Part shown: positions 17,878 to 27,380 of the stretch, piece after piece | Layout of the letters: each line of letters opens with the position of its first letter | Position numbering within the stretch: the stretch's first letter is position 1 | Source of the DNA: UBA8529 sp964390565 | GTDB lineage: Bacteria > Bacteroidota > Bacteroidia > Bacteroidales > Tenuifilaceae | Assembly: GCA_964390565.1 (NCBI GenBank) | Contig: CAYMII010000016.1 | Coordinates: 1-64,000 of the forward strand | Direction: 5' to 3' | DNA: 64,000 bases | The notes under the pieces: model-generated | Databases searched by the model: none | Told to the model about the DNA's origin: nothing | Seen by the model: the letters and a program-made list of their open reading frames with translations, nothing else | Position numbers and translations under genes: made by a program

Positions 17878-18941
17878 TTTTTGCTAAACAAATTACTCCA
17901 TAGTTCTTTATAATGCTTCTCGGAAAACACATCCAAAACTAAGGTTTTATTTTTAATGGCATCGTATGGTTCAATAGATATAAAATCTTTAAATGAAAGA
18001 TTTGCTATTTCTAAAGTATCAGAAATAGCAATTCCTTCCGATTTAAAATAGCTGAAAGATGTGGTATCGTTACGTACAAAAACTTTTTTTCCTAACCACA
18101 GAATTGAAATTAAATTCCCTAATCCTTGTTGACGTTGATGATTCATAACTGCAACATCAACATTAAGAAGTATTTTGCCATACTCTGCTGGATTAAGAAA
18201 TTGTGTTAATGGTTTAAACTTATCTCCAAATATTTTTTGTCCTTCATTTATAATCTGGTTTGTATAGCCCTTATCGGGGCCATAGGAGAGAGGGCAAATA
18301 ATTTCAATGTTTTGGTCATTAAACTTTTCTAAGAATTTGAAAAGTTCAGTATGATTATTAGATGGATCAGCTGAGTTTCCTGCAAGAATTGTTTTTGCTG
18401 AATTACCCTTTAGTTGCTTTTCGTTCGAAACCTTTTCAAGCATCGAGAAATCAACAGGTAAAGGGTATATAACTTTAGTGTAGCTGGCTTTAGTTCGATA
18501 AATCTTCTTTATTACCTCAAAATCTTCATACAGGAAGCCCGAGATGCTCTTGAGATTTCTAATAATTATTTTTCTGCAAAATTCGTAGAATCGAGATCTC
18601 AAAGTCTTATTCTTCTCCTTGTATGCATAAATATCGCCACCCCAGTAAACCCAAACCAGTTTATTAGAAAATAGAGAATAAAAGGTCCAGAATGGAAGCG
18701 AGGGCCCATAGGGTAAATAGTGGAGATAAATTTTATTCGCACGAAAAAGTTGTGGTACCGAAAAAAGCAACGAGGTAAAACTGGGCTTGCAAGCAATATT
18801 TGTTGTTTCCTTGTAATTACTCCTTTTAAATCGGTTTGATCGAAATATAAATTGATGATCGTGAGGATTAAAATTTCGCTCAACAAACTGAATTAGGTTA
18901 ATATGATAAGCATTCTCAGATGTTAGTATATGAATATGCAT
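17874..18941 (-). CDS. WecF-like 4-acetamido-4,6-dideoxyhexose transferase (GT56 family)
   Basis: A 355-residue protein with landmarks of the WecF/RffT family, which adds TDP-Fuc4NAc to lipid-linked sugar in enterobacterial common antigen synthesis. These are WVYWGGDIYAY, ILAGNSADPSNNH, CPLSYGPDKGY and VAVMNHQRQQGLGN. No transmembrane segment is present, so it likely acts at the inner face of the inner membrane. The ATG at 18941 gives MHIHILTSENAY, a typical start; the longer frame is a TTG extension. Coupling to the aminotransferase supports a 4-amino-sugar donor. Here the sugar could be Qui4NAc instead of Fuc4NAc. Confidence 0.85.
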   Translation of the reverse strand: MHIHILTSENAYHINLIQFVERNFNPHDHQFIFRSNRFKRSNYKETTNIACKPSFTSLLFSVPQLFRANKIYLHYLPYGPSLPFWTFYSLFSNKLVWVYWGGDIYAYKEKNKTLRSRFYEFCRKIIIRNLKSISGFLYEDFEVIKKIYRTKASYTKVIYPLPVDFSMLEKVSNEKQLKGNSAKTILAGNSADPSNNHTELFKFLEKFNDQNIEIICPLSYGPDKGYTNQIINEGQKIFGDKFKPLTQFLNPAEYGKILLNVDVAVMNHQRQQGLGNLISILWLGKKVFVRNDTTSFSYFKSEGIAISDTLEIANLSFKDFISIEPYDAIKNKTLVLDVFSEKHYKELWSNLFSKK

Positions 18942-19012
18942 AGGTGTAATCTTACTTGTTGAAGTTAAGCAAATATCTTTGCTCAAGCCTTAAAAAATCC
19001 ATGTTGTATTTA

Positions 19013-19020
19013 CAAAAGTA
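19013..19020 (-). promoter_or_regulatory. -7 box for the WecF-like/aminotransferase pair
   Basis: TACTTTTG on the minus strand, 71 bp before the ATG at 18941. The -33 element is weak. Confidence 0.35.
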
Positions 19021-19119
19021 GTTTTTTCCCTTTTACAATTAATAGCCTATTGGTTAATAATAACAAAACACAATTTGTTAATCTGTTTGAGTAAGGCTAA
19101 ATTGGCATGTTTTTTAATA

Positions 19120-20316
19120 ATGGATAGAATGAAAAGGGTATTAATGGTTTTGGAGAATGAATTTCCTACCGACGACAGGGTTGAGAAGGAGATTGAGAGT
19201 TTGCAACGCATAGGTTATGAGGTTTCTATTGCAGTGCTAACTTTTACCAATAGGCCAAGCGTTGAATCGTATAAGGGATATACGATTTATCGAAAGCAAG
19301 TAACCCCTCTTTTCTATAAAACTTCAGCAGCAATCCTTATTTTTCCATTCTATTTCATGTTTTGGATGAGGTTTTTAAAATCCATCCTTACTCAAAAAAA
19401 GTATGATGTTATTCACATCCACGATCTTCCATTATCAAAGGTTGGATATCGCCTTGCCAAAAAGTTTAACATGAAGCTGGTTTGCGACCAGCATGAGTAC
19501 TATAGCAATTGGATTGTACGCACCAAGCATTACAATACTTCATTAGGGAAAATCATTAAGAAGTTAAGCAATTGGGTAAAATATGAACGTAAGTATCTTA
19601 ACAAAGCAGATTTGGTAATCACTGTAGAGGATTCATTAAGGCAGATATACATTGAAAAAGCAGGAGTTCCCAAAGAGAAAATTATTACTGTTCCCAATAC
19701 ACCCCGAAGTGAGATTTTTAGGATGGATAATATTGATGAGTCAATTGTTGCAAAGTATAAGGACAGCTTCGTGCTAGTTTATGCGGGGGGTCTCGATCAC
19801 CTTCGAGGAATCGATTTTATTATTGAAAGCATTGCAAGTATCAAGGATGTTGTGAAAGAGGTTAAGTTTGTTGTGGCAGGGAAAGAGAATAAAGCCTTCA
19901 ATTTAAAAGGATACATTTCACAATTTCATGTTGAGGATTATGTTGATTTTGTAGGCTGGATTCCAATTGAGAAGTTGCCATCGTACATTGCAGCAAGTAG
20001 TATTTGTGTGCACGTTCCAAAGCCCGATAACCTTGAGGTTAACAATACCATTGCAACCAAAATATACCAATACGCTTCTATGGGAAAGCCTGTGATTGTA
20101 AGCGATGCTCGCATGATGCAAGAGTTTGTAGAATCGAACAATATAGGCTATTCGGTAAAATTCGGTGATGTAGAAGGCTTTAGAGATATTGTGAAAAAGT
20201 TATACGATAATCCTTCTATTGCTGCAGAAATAAAGTCAAGAGCAGTTGATGTTGCCAAAAAGTATACATGGGAGAATACATCCGTTGAGCTTACTAACTC
20301 GTACAATACATTTTAA
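19120..20316 (+). CDS. GT4-family glycosyltransferase
   Basis: A 398-residue GT-B enzyme of the GT4 family. The N-terminal part (MKRVLMVLENEFPTDDRVEKE) is typical of these transferases, as is HIHDLPLS. The C-terminal donor-binding domain carries YAGGLDHLRGIDFI and ATKIYQYASMGKPVIVSD. It should use a nucleotide sugar at the cytoplasmic membrane face. The start is ATG 19120; ATG 19129 is equally possible. It is divergent from the WecF-like gene and converges on the flippase gene. Donor and acceptor are unknown. Confidence 0.88.
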   Translation: MDRMKRVLMVLENEFPTDDRVEKEIESLQRIGYEVSIAVLTFTNRPSVESYKGYTIYRKQVTPLFYKTSAAILIFPFYFMFWMRFLKSILTQKKYDVIHIHDLPLSKVGYRLAKKFNMKLVCDQHEYYSNWIVRTKHYNTSLGKIIKKLSNWVKYERKYLNKADLVITVEDSLRQIYIEKAGVPKEKIITVPNTPRSEIFRMDNIDESIVAKYKDSFVLVYAGGLDHLRGIDFIIESIASIKDVVKEVKFVVAGKENKAFNLKGYISQFHVEDYVDFVGWIPIEKLPSYIAASSICVHVPKPDNLEVNNTIATKIYQYASMGKPVIVSDARMMQEFVESNNIGYSVKFGDVEGFRDIVKKLYDNPSIAAEIKSRAVDVAKKYTWENTSVELTNSYNTF

Positions 20317-20343
20317 GGTAGAGAAACTGTTATATCTAATTTA

Positions 20344-21867
20344 TTAGGCTTCCTCTATTTCAGATATCTTTTTATCGATATCATTAGGTGGGGTACTTAT
20401 AAAGATACTCCGAATGCTCAGAAAGAAAGCTTTAATTTTTTCAACATCAGAGCTGTCAAAAATTCTGAATACAAGTAACAGAATAGGGAATAGAATTAAA
20501 GCTACACCTTTTACAAGTAGCCTTATTCCCAAAGAGTCGTTGTTAAATTGACAACCAGCAATAAAAATAATCACTCCAATTAAAATGATTGTGAAGACTT
20601 TGTCTAATCTATATGGTATTCTATAGTGTTTTTGAGCGTACAGGTATATTATAACAAAAAATAAAAATTGGGCAATTAGTGATGAAACTGCAGCCCCAGT
20701 ATAGTCGAATAGAGGGATGAAGAGAAGGTTTAATCCTAAGTTAATGATGGCAATTCCCATTAGAACAACCCCTATTATTTTGGTCTGTTTAACTATCTGA
20801 AGTCCAATTAACGATGAGTCTTTTAAGGTGCCAAATACAATACCTAAGCAAAGAATTGGAATAACCTTATAGGCCTCCCAGTATATTATTCCCTTCGAAA
20901 ATATTTTGGTAAGCTCTAAACCAAATAGCGAGAGAAATAGTGAGGCATATACAACCAAAATTGATAGCCATACCATCATTTTCGAGAATATTGCTTTATG
21001 ATCCGGGTGGTTCATCAACTTGAAGTAGGTTGGCGTAAGAGCAATTTGTATCGAATTTACAATGAAGAGTTTAACCATATTAGCTATTTTAAAGCCAAGT
21101 GTATAGACCCCTACATTTATGATCGACGATCTGTAGTTTAGCACAAACCGGTCAAACTGGGTAAGTAATACGCCTGAAATTGAGGCAATAGCAAGAGGTA
21201 GACTATATGATATCATCTCCTTAACTACTTTTGCATTAAATCGTATCTCAATATTTTTATAGATATATGGTGATGTCACTATTAAAAATGCAATGTTTCC
21301 GATGATAACGGCTTCGTAAATGCCATTTAAACCATGATGTGCATACTTTAGTAGAAAAATAGTCGCTACAAGAGTAAACGTTAATCGAGTTAAATTGGAG
21401 GTAATGTAAAACGTTGGTTTTTCTTCAACTCTCATCTGAGATAGGGTAAGGTCGATTATTAGTTGAAGCGAAGTGCCAATTATCATCAATCTAATAGGGA
21501 CGTAAAACGAGTCTTTATTAAAGAGTATTACTGAAATTGTTTTTGAACTTATAAAACCCGATGCAGAAAGCAATAAACCAATTGTCAATAGAACGACAAA
21601 GCATGAAAACAGAATATTTTTTCGCTCCGACAAATGCTCCTTATCCCAATACCACCTTATATATGCGCTGTATAACGAAAGGCTAAAAAGCGAAACGATT
21701 ATTAGTGTTGTTGACTCTAAAACGCCCCATGTAGCAAATTCTTCAACCGATAGTATGTTGGGATTGGTATAGAGCCTAAGCAATACGAATCCAACAAGCT
21801 TAACTGAGACGTTGCCGAATCCATAGATTAAAATCCCCTTAATTAGGTTTTTAAACTGTTGCTGCAT
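20344..21867 (-). CDS. Wzx-type polysaccharide flippase
   Basis: A 507-residue polytopic membrane protein of the MOP/polysaccharide-synthase superfamily, with roughly 12-14 hydrophobic segments and a charged C-terminal tail (DKKISEIEEA). Such proteins flip undecaprenyl-linked oligosaccharides across the inner membrane. Its neighbours (amino-sugar enzymes and a GT4 transferase) fit O-antigen or capsule units. It begins 4 bp after thiL, so both are probably on one transcript despite unrelated functions. Substrate cannot be predicted. Confidence 0.85.
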   Translation of the reverse strand: MQQQFKNLIKGILIYGFGNVSVKLVGFVLLRLYTNPNILSVEEFATWGVLESTTLIIVSLFSLSLYSAYIRWYWDKEHLSERKNILFSCFVVLLTIGLLLSASGFISSKTISVILFNKDSFYVPIRLMIIGTSLQLIIDLTLSQMRVEEKPTFYITSNLTRLTFTLVATIFLLKYAHHGLNGIYEAVIIGNIAFLIVTSPYIYKNIEIRFNAKVVKEMISYSLPLAIASISGVLLTQFDRFVLNYRSSIINVGVYTLGFKIANMVKLFIVNSIQIALTPTYFKLMNHPDHKAIFSKMMVWLSILVVYASLFLSLFGLELTKIFSKGIIYWEAYKVIPILCLGIVFGTLKDSSLIGLQIVKQTKIIGVVLMGIAIINLGLNLLFIPLFDYTGAAVSSLIAQFLFFVIIYLYAQKHYRIPYRLDKVFTIILIGVIIFIAGCQFNNDSLGIRLLVKGVALILFPILLLVFRIFDSSDVEKIKAFFLSIRSIFISTPPNDIDKKISEIEEA

Positions 21868-21871
21868 TGGT

Positions 21872-22927
21872 TTAGGTGGCTTTCTCTTCGTTTATAATTG
21901 CATTCCATCCTTGAGCCTTTAGCTTAATTTCATTGCCATCGGGGGTGATTAGAAACGCTCCAGTATTTTCAGATGTAATATGGCCAATTACCGAAATACC
22001 TTCCATATCAAGAAGTTTTTCGTGATGCTCAATTGGTGCAGTGAACAGAAGTTCATAGTCTTCGCCGCCGTTTAGGGCAGCAACAACAGCATCGATACCC
22101 ATTTCCTCAGCCAGTTTAAACGTTTGCTGATCTATTGGTAGCTTTTCGAGGTAAATTCGACAACCAACGTTTGAATTCTTGCAAATATGCATCGCCTCAG
22201 ACGATAGCCCATCCGATATATCAATCATCGCATTGGGCTTGATGCCCAATTCACGTAACTTTTCAAGAACCAATTTTTTTGGCTCGGGTTTAAGAAATCG
22301 TTCAAGAACGTAGTCCCAACCGGTAAACTGGGGTTTAACATTTGGGTTTCCCTCAAAAACTTTTCTCTCACGCTCAAGCAGCTGTAAGCCCATATAGGCT
22401 GCGCCTAAGTTTCCCGTTACGCAAAGCAAATCGTTAACCTTGGCGCTACTTCTATAGCAAAGTTCATCCTCACTGGCTTCGCCAATGGCTGTTACGCTAA
22501 TTGTCAAGCCAGTATATGATGTTGAGGTATCGCCTCCAACTAGGTCAACTCCGTATCGCTCGCAGGCAAGGTATATCCCACTATAAAGTTCGTCTAAATC
22601 TTCCAAGCAGAAACGCTTTGATATGCCCAATGAAACGGTTATCTGCTTTGGGCTAGCGTTCATTGCGTAGATATCGCTAAGGTTTACAACAACTGCTTTG
22701 TAGCCAAGATGCTTTAGCGGAAAATAGGTAAGATCGAAGTGAACACCCTCTAGTAGGATATCGGTTGTTACAACCATCTTTTTCCCCATTGGGTCAATCA
22801 CCGCAGCATCATCCCCAACACCCTTGATGGATGATTTGTTGGTTAATGTAGCATTTTGGGTTAAATGATCGATTAATCGGAACTCGCCCAGCTCGTGAAG
22901 TTCGGTACGCTTTGGTTTGTTTGACAT
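21872..22927 (-). CDS. thiL: Thiamine-monophosphate kinase
   Basis: A 351-residue cytosolic enzyme that phosphorylates thiamine monophosphate to the cofactor thiamine diphosphate. Family motifs include GEFRLIDHL, KGVGDDAAV, TTDILLEGVHFDL, VVNLSDIYAM, GGDTSTS and MIDISDGLSSE. Length is close to the usual 320-350. A -7 box TATCTTTG (22948-22955) stands 20 bp upstream. The flippase gene follows after 4 bp. Other thi genes are not in the window. Confidence 0.95.
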   Translation of the reverse strand: MSNKPKRTELHELGEFRLIDHLTQNATLTNKSSIKGVGDDAAVIDPMGKKMVVTTDILLEGVHFDLTYFPLKHLGYKAVVVNLSDIYAMNASPKQITVSLGISKRFCLEDLDELYSGIYLACERYGVDLVGGDTSTSYTGLTISVTAIGEASEDELCYRSSAKVNDLLCVTGNLGAAYMGLQLLERERKVFEGNPNVKPQFTGWDYVLERFLKPEPKKLVLEKLRELGIKPNAMIDISDGLSSEAMHICKNSNVGCRIYLEKLPIDQQTFKLAEEMGIDAVVAALNGGEDYELLFTAPIEHHEKLLDMEGISVIGHITSENTGAFLITPDGNEIKLKAQGWNAIINEEKAT

Positions 22928-23270
22928 CTTTAAGGATAATTTGAAAGCAAAGATAAGTAGATTATGTGATAAGTTTTAAGTTGATAAGTTAACCTCAGTT
23001 CGATCTAAGAATAATTAGCTTAATGTAATGATTTGGATAACTCAATTCTGCAGTTTTGTCGAAGACAAAATTGCAGAAAAACTCTGTGTTACTCTGTGGT
23101 TCTCAATGCCATATCGATTCATTGCTGTAGGTGCCATGCTTAACCAATAAAACTATATAAAGACAAATATAAATACTCTGTGTTAGAATTCTTAAGTTGA
23201 ACTCACTTTAGGTTGACAAGCAAAACGCTCTGTCAGCACGGGTAGGCATTTGACAACTCTAAACTGTCAA
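22928..23270. other. Intergenic region with hairpin and ACTCTGTG repeats
   Basis: About 340 bp without a gene. It has a near-perfect inverted repeat at 23046-23078 (TTCTGCAGTTTTGTC, GAA loop, 14 of 15 paired). Tandem ACTCTGTGTT/ACTCTGTGGT follows at 23081-23100, with another ACTCTGTGTTA at 23175-23185. I read it as a possible dispersed intergenic repeat. The thiL -7 box is at its left end. Confidence 0.45.
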
Positions 23271-23975
23271 CTATTTCAATTGTATTCCCTCTTTCTGAAG
23301 TGCAGTTATAAAGTACTGCTTATCAGGCAGCGATGACTTTTCGAGTTGATCGAACCAAAACTTGGCGGTTACTTTATCTCCGCTATTATAGTAAATTCGG
23401 ATAAGGTTAAAATACGAATATCCGTAAACATGGGTAGGTGATGACGGGATAACCTCAACAACTTTGCTAAAACATTCAATAGCCTCCCTATTTTTGTTGG
23501 CTGCGTATAATTCAACACCTTGTGTGTAAAGATTTATATCGCGGTTCATCTTCGGATCAAGAATAATGCTTTTAAAGCTAAAGCACGATTTATCGCAATC
23601 CTCAATCAGATTTAGTCTATTCACTCCACTAGGAATCGCTGGGAAAACCAGTGTAAAAGTTAACTTTTCCCCAACTTTTTTAAAACTGTGAGCCGCAGGG
23701 CAACGAGGAATTCCTCGTGCTTTAATAATGCTATATCGTTGATGTTCCCGTGTAGTTTCAATATATATTTTTCTATCGGCACAAAACCAGCCGCCCTGAA
23801 CCAACTTGTTTTCAACAGAAAGGTTGATAACCGTTGAATCGGGGTAAAGGGCAATATAATTAATGTTTAAATCTTGGTGCGTTTGCTCGGCTACAGCAGG
23901 TTTTTCGATTATTTGCTGTGCGTAGGAATGTTGTAAGCAAAGTAAGGCAATAACGATGGATGCTAAACTTCTCAT
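23271..23975 (-). CDS. Secreted protein with C-terminal TPR
   Basis: A 234-residue protein with a signal peptide (about 1-20, ending SYAQ). The central part has four Cys (WFCADR, IPRCPAA, EDCDKSC), which may form disulfides in the periplasm. From about residue 150, helical pairs (GVELYAANKNREAIECFSKVVE and YFNLIRIYYNSGDKVTAKFWFDQLE) look like tetratricopeptide repeats. I do not recognise the N-terminal domain. It lies just downstream of the FadL-like gene on the same strand (76 bp), so the two could be co-transcribed. Function unknown. Confidence 0.75.
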   Translation of the reverse strand: MRSLASIVIALLCLQHSYAQQIIEKPAVAEQTHQDLNINYIALYPDSTVINLSVENKLVQGGWFCADRKIYIETTREHQRYSIIKARGIPRCPAAHSFKKVGEKLTFTLVFPAIPSGVNRLNLIEDCDKSCFSFKSIILDPKMNRDINLYTQGVELYAANKNREAIECFSKVVEVIPSSPTHVYGYSYFNLIRIYYNSGDKVTAKFWFDQLEKSSLPDKQYFITALQKEGIQLK

Positions 23976-24051
23976 AGTTAGTGTTTTTATAATGTAACAA
24001 GGGCCGGACTAATCCGACCCTTGCAAGGTAACTATTTTTCAGATAAGCTGT

Positions 24052-25440
24052 TTAGAAGTGGTAATCAACACCAATAGAGAAACCAAGGTTAGTGCGATTA
24101 TAAGTTTCTTTGTATGAAATATCCTCTTGAATTGGAGTTCCAGTTAAAACTTGGTAAGATGATGTTTTAGCATCAGATGAATACATTGTGTAAAGCATAC
24201 CAAGGTTTAATGTCATTTTTTCATTTACCTTAAATGCTCCACCAAATCCAACTGTGCTTGATGTTAAACTGTGGCTTAAATCAGTCTGATAACCTTGTCC
24301 AACGCCCGTTTTAGCGTATAGATAACCTGCAGAGATTAGTACTTTATCCGTGATATCGTATTCGCCACCTAATGCAATTTCGTATAGGTTTCCATCAATA
24401 TCTTTTTTAACCCCAGGTGCTTTCTCAATTGTTGCGTCCTTATCAAAATAGTAGTGCAAACCAGTACTTACTCTCATTTTTGGCATCAATGAATAACCAA
24501 TCCCAATAGAAAGAATAGCAGGAACATCACTTCTGATTCTAGCCCCATCAACGAATTGAGGTTGAACCATGTCTTTCTTTGTGTTATTTTCAAGTTCGAG
24601 TTTTGTTTTAAACTCATACTTAATACCAATATTTAATTTCTCACCAAAAGTTAAGTTTGCTCCAATAATTGGGGTATAGCCAGTACCCTTCTGCTCGGCA
24701 TCAACCTCTTGATCCGAAAAGAGAGGAGCTTTTGGAGGATTAGCACTAGCAAAAAAAGTTTCTGCTCGCATCATGCCTCCTGAAGGATTTAAAGCAGGAT
24801 GTTGAGGGTTAATCATTACATCTTTAATGTGACCCTTATAAGTGTTTTTTGCAAGAACCATCCTTACTCCTGCTGAAACTGATATCACGCTACTTAGTTC
24901 ATATGCAGCATTTAATTGTGCGCCCCAAAACACAGATGATCCTTCAAACGCAATATCAGCCGAATATTCTGTACAAAAGTTTACATTGCCAGCAGCTTTT
25001 GATAATGAATATGGTGTAGTTGCGTAACCCAATTCAAAACTTGGTAATCCGGTGTCATATTTTGCAGAACCACCTCCTGCGCTTGGAGTAAAGCCAAATC
25101 CTAATGCAAACTTACCTTTTTTGTAAGCAGCATAAATGTCTGGATATAAAGGAACAGTAACGTCACCAACATATTTATGCTCATTTAAATAGATAAGTGT
25201 GTTTTCAATGGTTTTTTTCTGAAAAAGTGACTGATTGTTTAGCGATAGGTGAAAACCATCGGCAAGTTTGGTTAACCCTGCAGGGTTGTAGTACACCGCA
25301 TCGATGCTGGTTGATGCATCGCGTGCAAGCATACGCACGTACGCAGTGCTCTGGTTAGCGTTGGTAACAATACCTCCGGCAAGAACTACCGCAGGGCTTA
25401 CTATGCCTGTAAAAAGTAATGCGATAAGTAATTTTTTCAT
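24052..25440 (-). CDS. FadL/OmpP1/TodX-family outer-membrane transporter
   Basis: A 462-residue beta-barrel protein. The signal peptide ends VVLAGG, and the N-terminal segment has the family pattern ARDASTSIDAVYYNPAGLTKL, which forms the hatch. The last residues (SIGVDYHF) end in an aromatic, as expected for a barrel. FadL-type proteins carry long-chain fatty acids or other hydrophobic compounds across the outer membrane. The start MKKLLIALLFTG at 25440 is preferred; ATG 25446 is two codons upstream. Confidence 0.88.
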   Translation of the reverse strand: MKKLLIALLFTGIVSPAVVLAGGIVTNANQSTAYVRMLARDASTSIDAVYYNPAGLTKLADGFHLSLNNQSLFQKKTIENTLIYLNEHKYVGDVTVPLYPDIYAAYKKGKFALGFGFTPSAGGGSAKYDTGLPSFELGYATTPYSLSKAAGNVNFCTEYSADIAFEGSSVFWGAQLNAAYELSSVISVSAGVRMVLAKNTYKGHIKDVMINPQHPALNPSGGMMRAETFFASANPPKAPLFSDQEVDAEQKGTGYTPIIGANLTFGEKLNIGIKYEFKTKLELENNTKKDMVQPQFVDGARIRSDVPAILSIGIGYSLMPKMRVSTGLHYYFDKDATIEKAPGVKKDIDGNLYEIALGGEYDITDKVLISAGYLYAKTGVGQGYQTDLSHSLTSSTVGFGGAFKVNEKMTLNLGMLYTMYSSDAKTSSYQVLTGTPIQEDISYKETYNRTNLGFSIGVDYHF

Positions 25441-26058
25441 ACACATCAAATTAAGGTTATTAAAATTATCGTTTAGGTTATTATTTGCTGAACGTATGTT
25501 TTAAAAAGGCGTTTGAGCATCAATGCCTCGCAAAATGGATTACTCAGGGAGTAATGAAGAAAAAAATCAAATTAGAAGATGCTGGGTAAGAAAGCCGTTA
25601 TGCAAACCCAAATTATTTGAATCGTTATGCGAAAAAAACTGCTCAAGTCGATTGAATTTGAACGAATGAGCGTTGAGTTTATAGCTGTCAGCTAATGATT
25701 CTTTAGGCTCTGAACCACTATAAAAAACATGATGAAACGACCTATTGATAAGGCGTTTAATGATGACGCAGTATGCAACTATTGCTAAAAAAATTCTGGC
25801 CCTTCGCATTAAACATTTGGGTTTAGCAAACGCTAATATAATAATTATTAAATACAGTCGGTATATCCTTGACAAAAATCATCGATTACGGTATTGTGAA
25901 TCAAATAAGAATAGGTTTTATATTAAGAAAAAACGGATTTATCTCTACCAACTGTAAACTTATTATTAACTTGATCGATGTTTTAAACCAAACTTTAGTT
26001 AAACACATCTAAAGAAAAATTGTTGTTAAAGTATTTACTTCTGATTAAATAAAAACCT
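25441..26058. other. Long intergenic region, no gene seen
   Basis: About 620 bp between divergent genes. Open frames on both strands here are rich in Lys, Arg, Ile and Tyr from AT-rich codons, have no recognisable family and overlap each other, so I reject them. A small inverted repeat TAGCTG-T-CAGCTA lies at 25682-25694. The region presumably carries promoters for both flanking genes, but I found no consensus pair. Confidence 0.5.
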
Positions 26059-27288
26059 ATGAAGATATTAGTGGCGTTATCAAGATTTGCCATTGCTGGC
26101 ATCATTGTCATTTCGGTATTTGGAAGTGGCTACTCGCAGAATACCACATCAGGATATAATTTTACCATGCTTAAGCAGGTAAAAACTACTCCTGTAAAGA
26201 ATCAGCAAAGCACCGGAACGTGTTGGAGTTTTGCTACAACCTCCTATCTCGAAACGGAAATGTTACGATTAGGTCAACCTGAATACGATCTTTCGGAGAT
26301 GTTTTTTGCTCGTATGGCTTATGCCGATAAGGCAAACCTCTATGTTCGTTTCGATGGGACAAACAATTTTGGTCAAGGAGGCCAAGCACATGATGTTTTT
26401 AATGTGGTTAAAAAGTATGGATTTGCAACAGAGGAGGCATATGCTGGGAAAAACTATGGATCTAACGATCATAACCATGGCGAACTTGAAGCAAACTTAA
26501 AGGCCATTGTTGATGCAACGATTAAAAAGGATGGGGGCAAAATTACAACCGCATGGGCACCTGCATTCGATGCAGTTCTGGATGCTTACCTAGGTAAAGT
26601 TCCTGCAGAGATGAATATCAATGGCAAGAAACAATCTACAAAATCTTTTTTTGAATCAACTGGTTTTAAACTTGATGATTATGTAGAGATTACCTCGTTC
26701 AACCATCACCCATTTTATCAAAAGTTTATTCTCGAAATACCTGATAACTGGTCGCGCGACCAGTACTACAATGTTCCGCTAGATGATCTTATGTCGATAA
26801 TGGAATATGCCCTTATGAATGGCCATTCTGTTTGCTGGGATGGTGATGTGAGCGAGAAGGGTTTTGGCTATAAAAAAGGTGTTGCAATACTTCCTGCTTC
26901 AAAAGTTGAAGATTTGAAGAATACCGACATGAGCCGTTGGACTGAGGTAAGCGAAAAGGACAGGATTTCGCAAATGTTTAGCTTCGATAAGCCCGTTCCT
27001 GAAATAAATGTAACACAGGAAAACAGGCAAGCCAATTTTGATAATCAAACTTCTACCGACGATCACCTAATGCATCTTACAGGCATTGCTACCGACCAAA
27101 ATGGTACTAAGTATTACCTAACTAAAAATAGTTGGGGAACCGATAACCATATTTACAACGGTTACCTTTATATGTCAGATTCGTATGTTAGAATGAAAAC
27201 CATTGCAATCCTAATTCATAAAGATGCAATTCCTATTGAAATAGGAATGAAATTAGGAATTGTTAAGACTCGTAGTGCAGTAAAATAA
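26059..27288 (+). CDS. Exported C1B (bleomycin hydrolase/PepC-like) cysteine peptidase
   Basis: A 409-residue papain-fold peptidase. The signal peptide is about 1-27 (ending GYSQ). The catalytic Cys55 lies in GTCWSF with the oxyanion Gln just before it. The catalytic His is His339 (or His336) in DDHLMHLTG, and Asn357 is in KNSWG. The C1B family includes bleomycin hydrolase and aminopeptidase C, which are usually cytosolic and hexameric; this one should act in the periplasm or outside. It has no obvious partner gene and ends in a hairpin terminator shared with the next gene. Confidence 0.88.
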   Translation: MKILVALSRFAIAGIIVISVFGSGYSQNTTSGYNFTMLKQVKTTPVKNQQSTGTCWSFATTSYLETEMLRLGQPEYDLSEMFFARMAYADKANLYVRFDGTNNFGQGGQAHDVFNVVKKYGFATEEAYAGKNYGSNDHNHGELEANLKAIVDATIKKDGGKITTAWAPAFDAVLDAYLGKVPAEMNINGKKQSTKSFFESTGFKLDDYVEITSFNHHPFYQKFILEIPDNWSRDQYYNVPLDDLMSIMEYALMNGHSVCWDGDVSEKGFGYKKGVAILPASKVEDLKNTDMSRWTEVSEKDRISQMFSFDKPVPEINVTQENRQANFDNQTSTDDHLMHLTGIATDQNGTKYYLTKNSWGTDNHIYNGYLYMSDSYVRMKTIAILIHKDAIPIEIGMKLGIVKTRSAVK

Positions 27289-27318
27289 AGTCTTTGCCGC
27301 AAAGATTTGATATTATTA

Positions 27319-27351
27319 CAAAGGTCGCAAAAATAAACTTTGCGACCTTTG
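27319..27351. terminator. Bidirectional hairpin with CTTTGCG repeats
   Basis: A perfect 13-bp stem CAAAGGTCGCAAA (27319-27331) pairs with 27339-27351 around a 7-nt loop, between convergent genes. It is followed by CTTAGCG/CTTAGCGG variants up to about 27376. The repeated phrase looks like a dispersed intergenic element that also serves as a terminator. Confidence 0.6.
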
Positions 27352-27380
27352 CGTTTTCTTAGCGTTCTTAGCGGTTAATA

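Noticed and set aside
25567..25957. Overlapping open frames on both strands between the FadL-like and C1B peptidase genes
   Set aside because: AT-rich composition, no domain, mutual overlap and no promoter or ribosome site.
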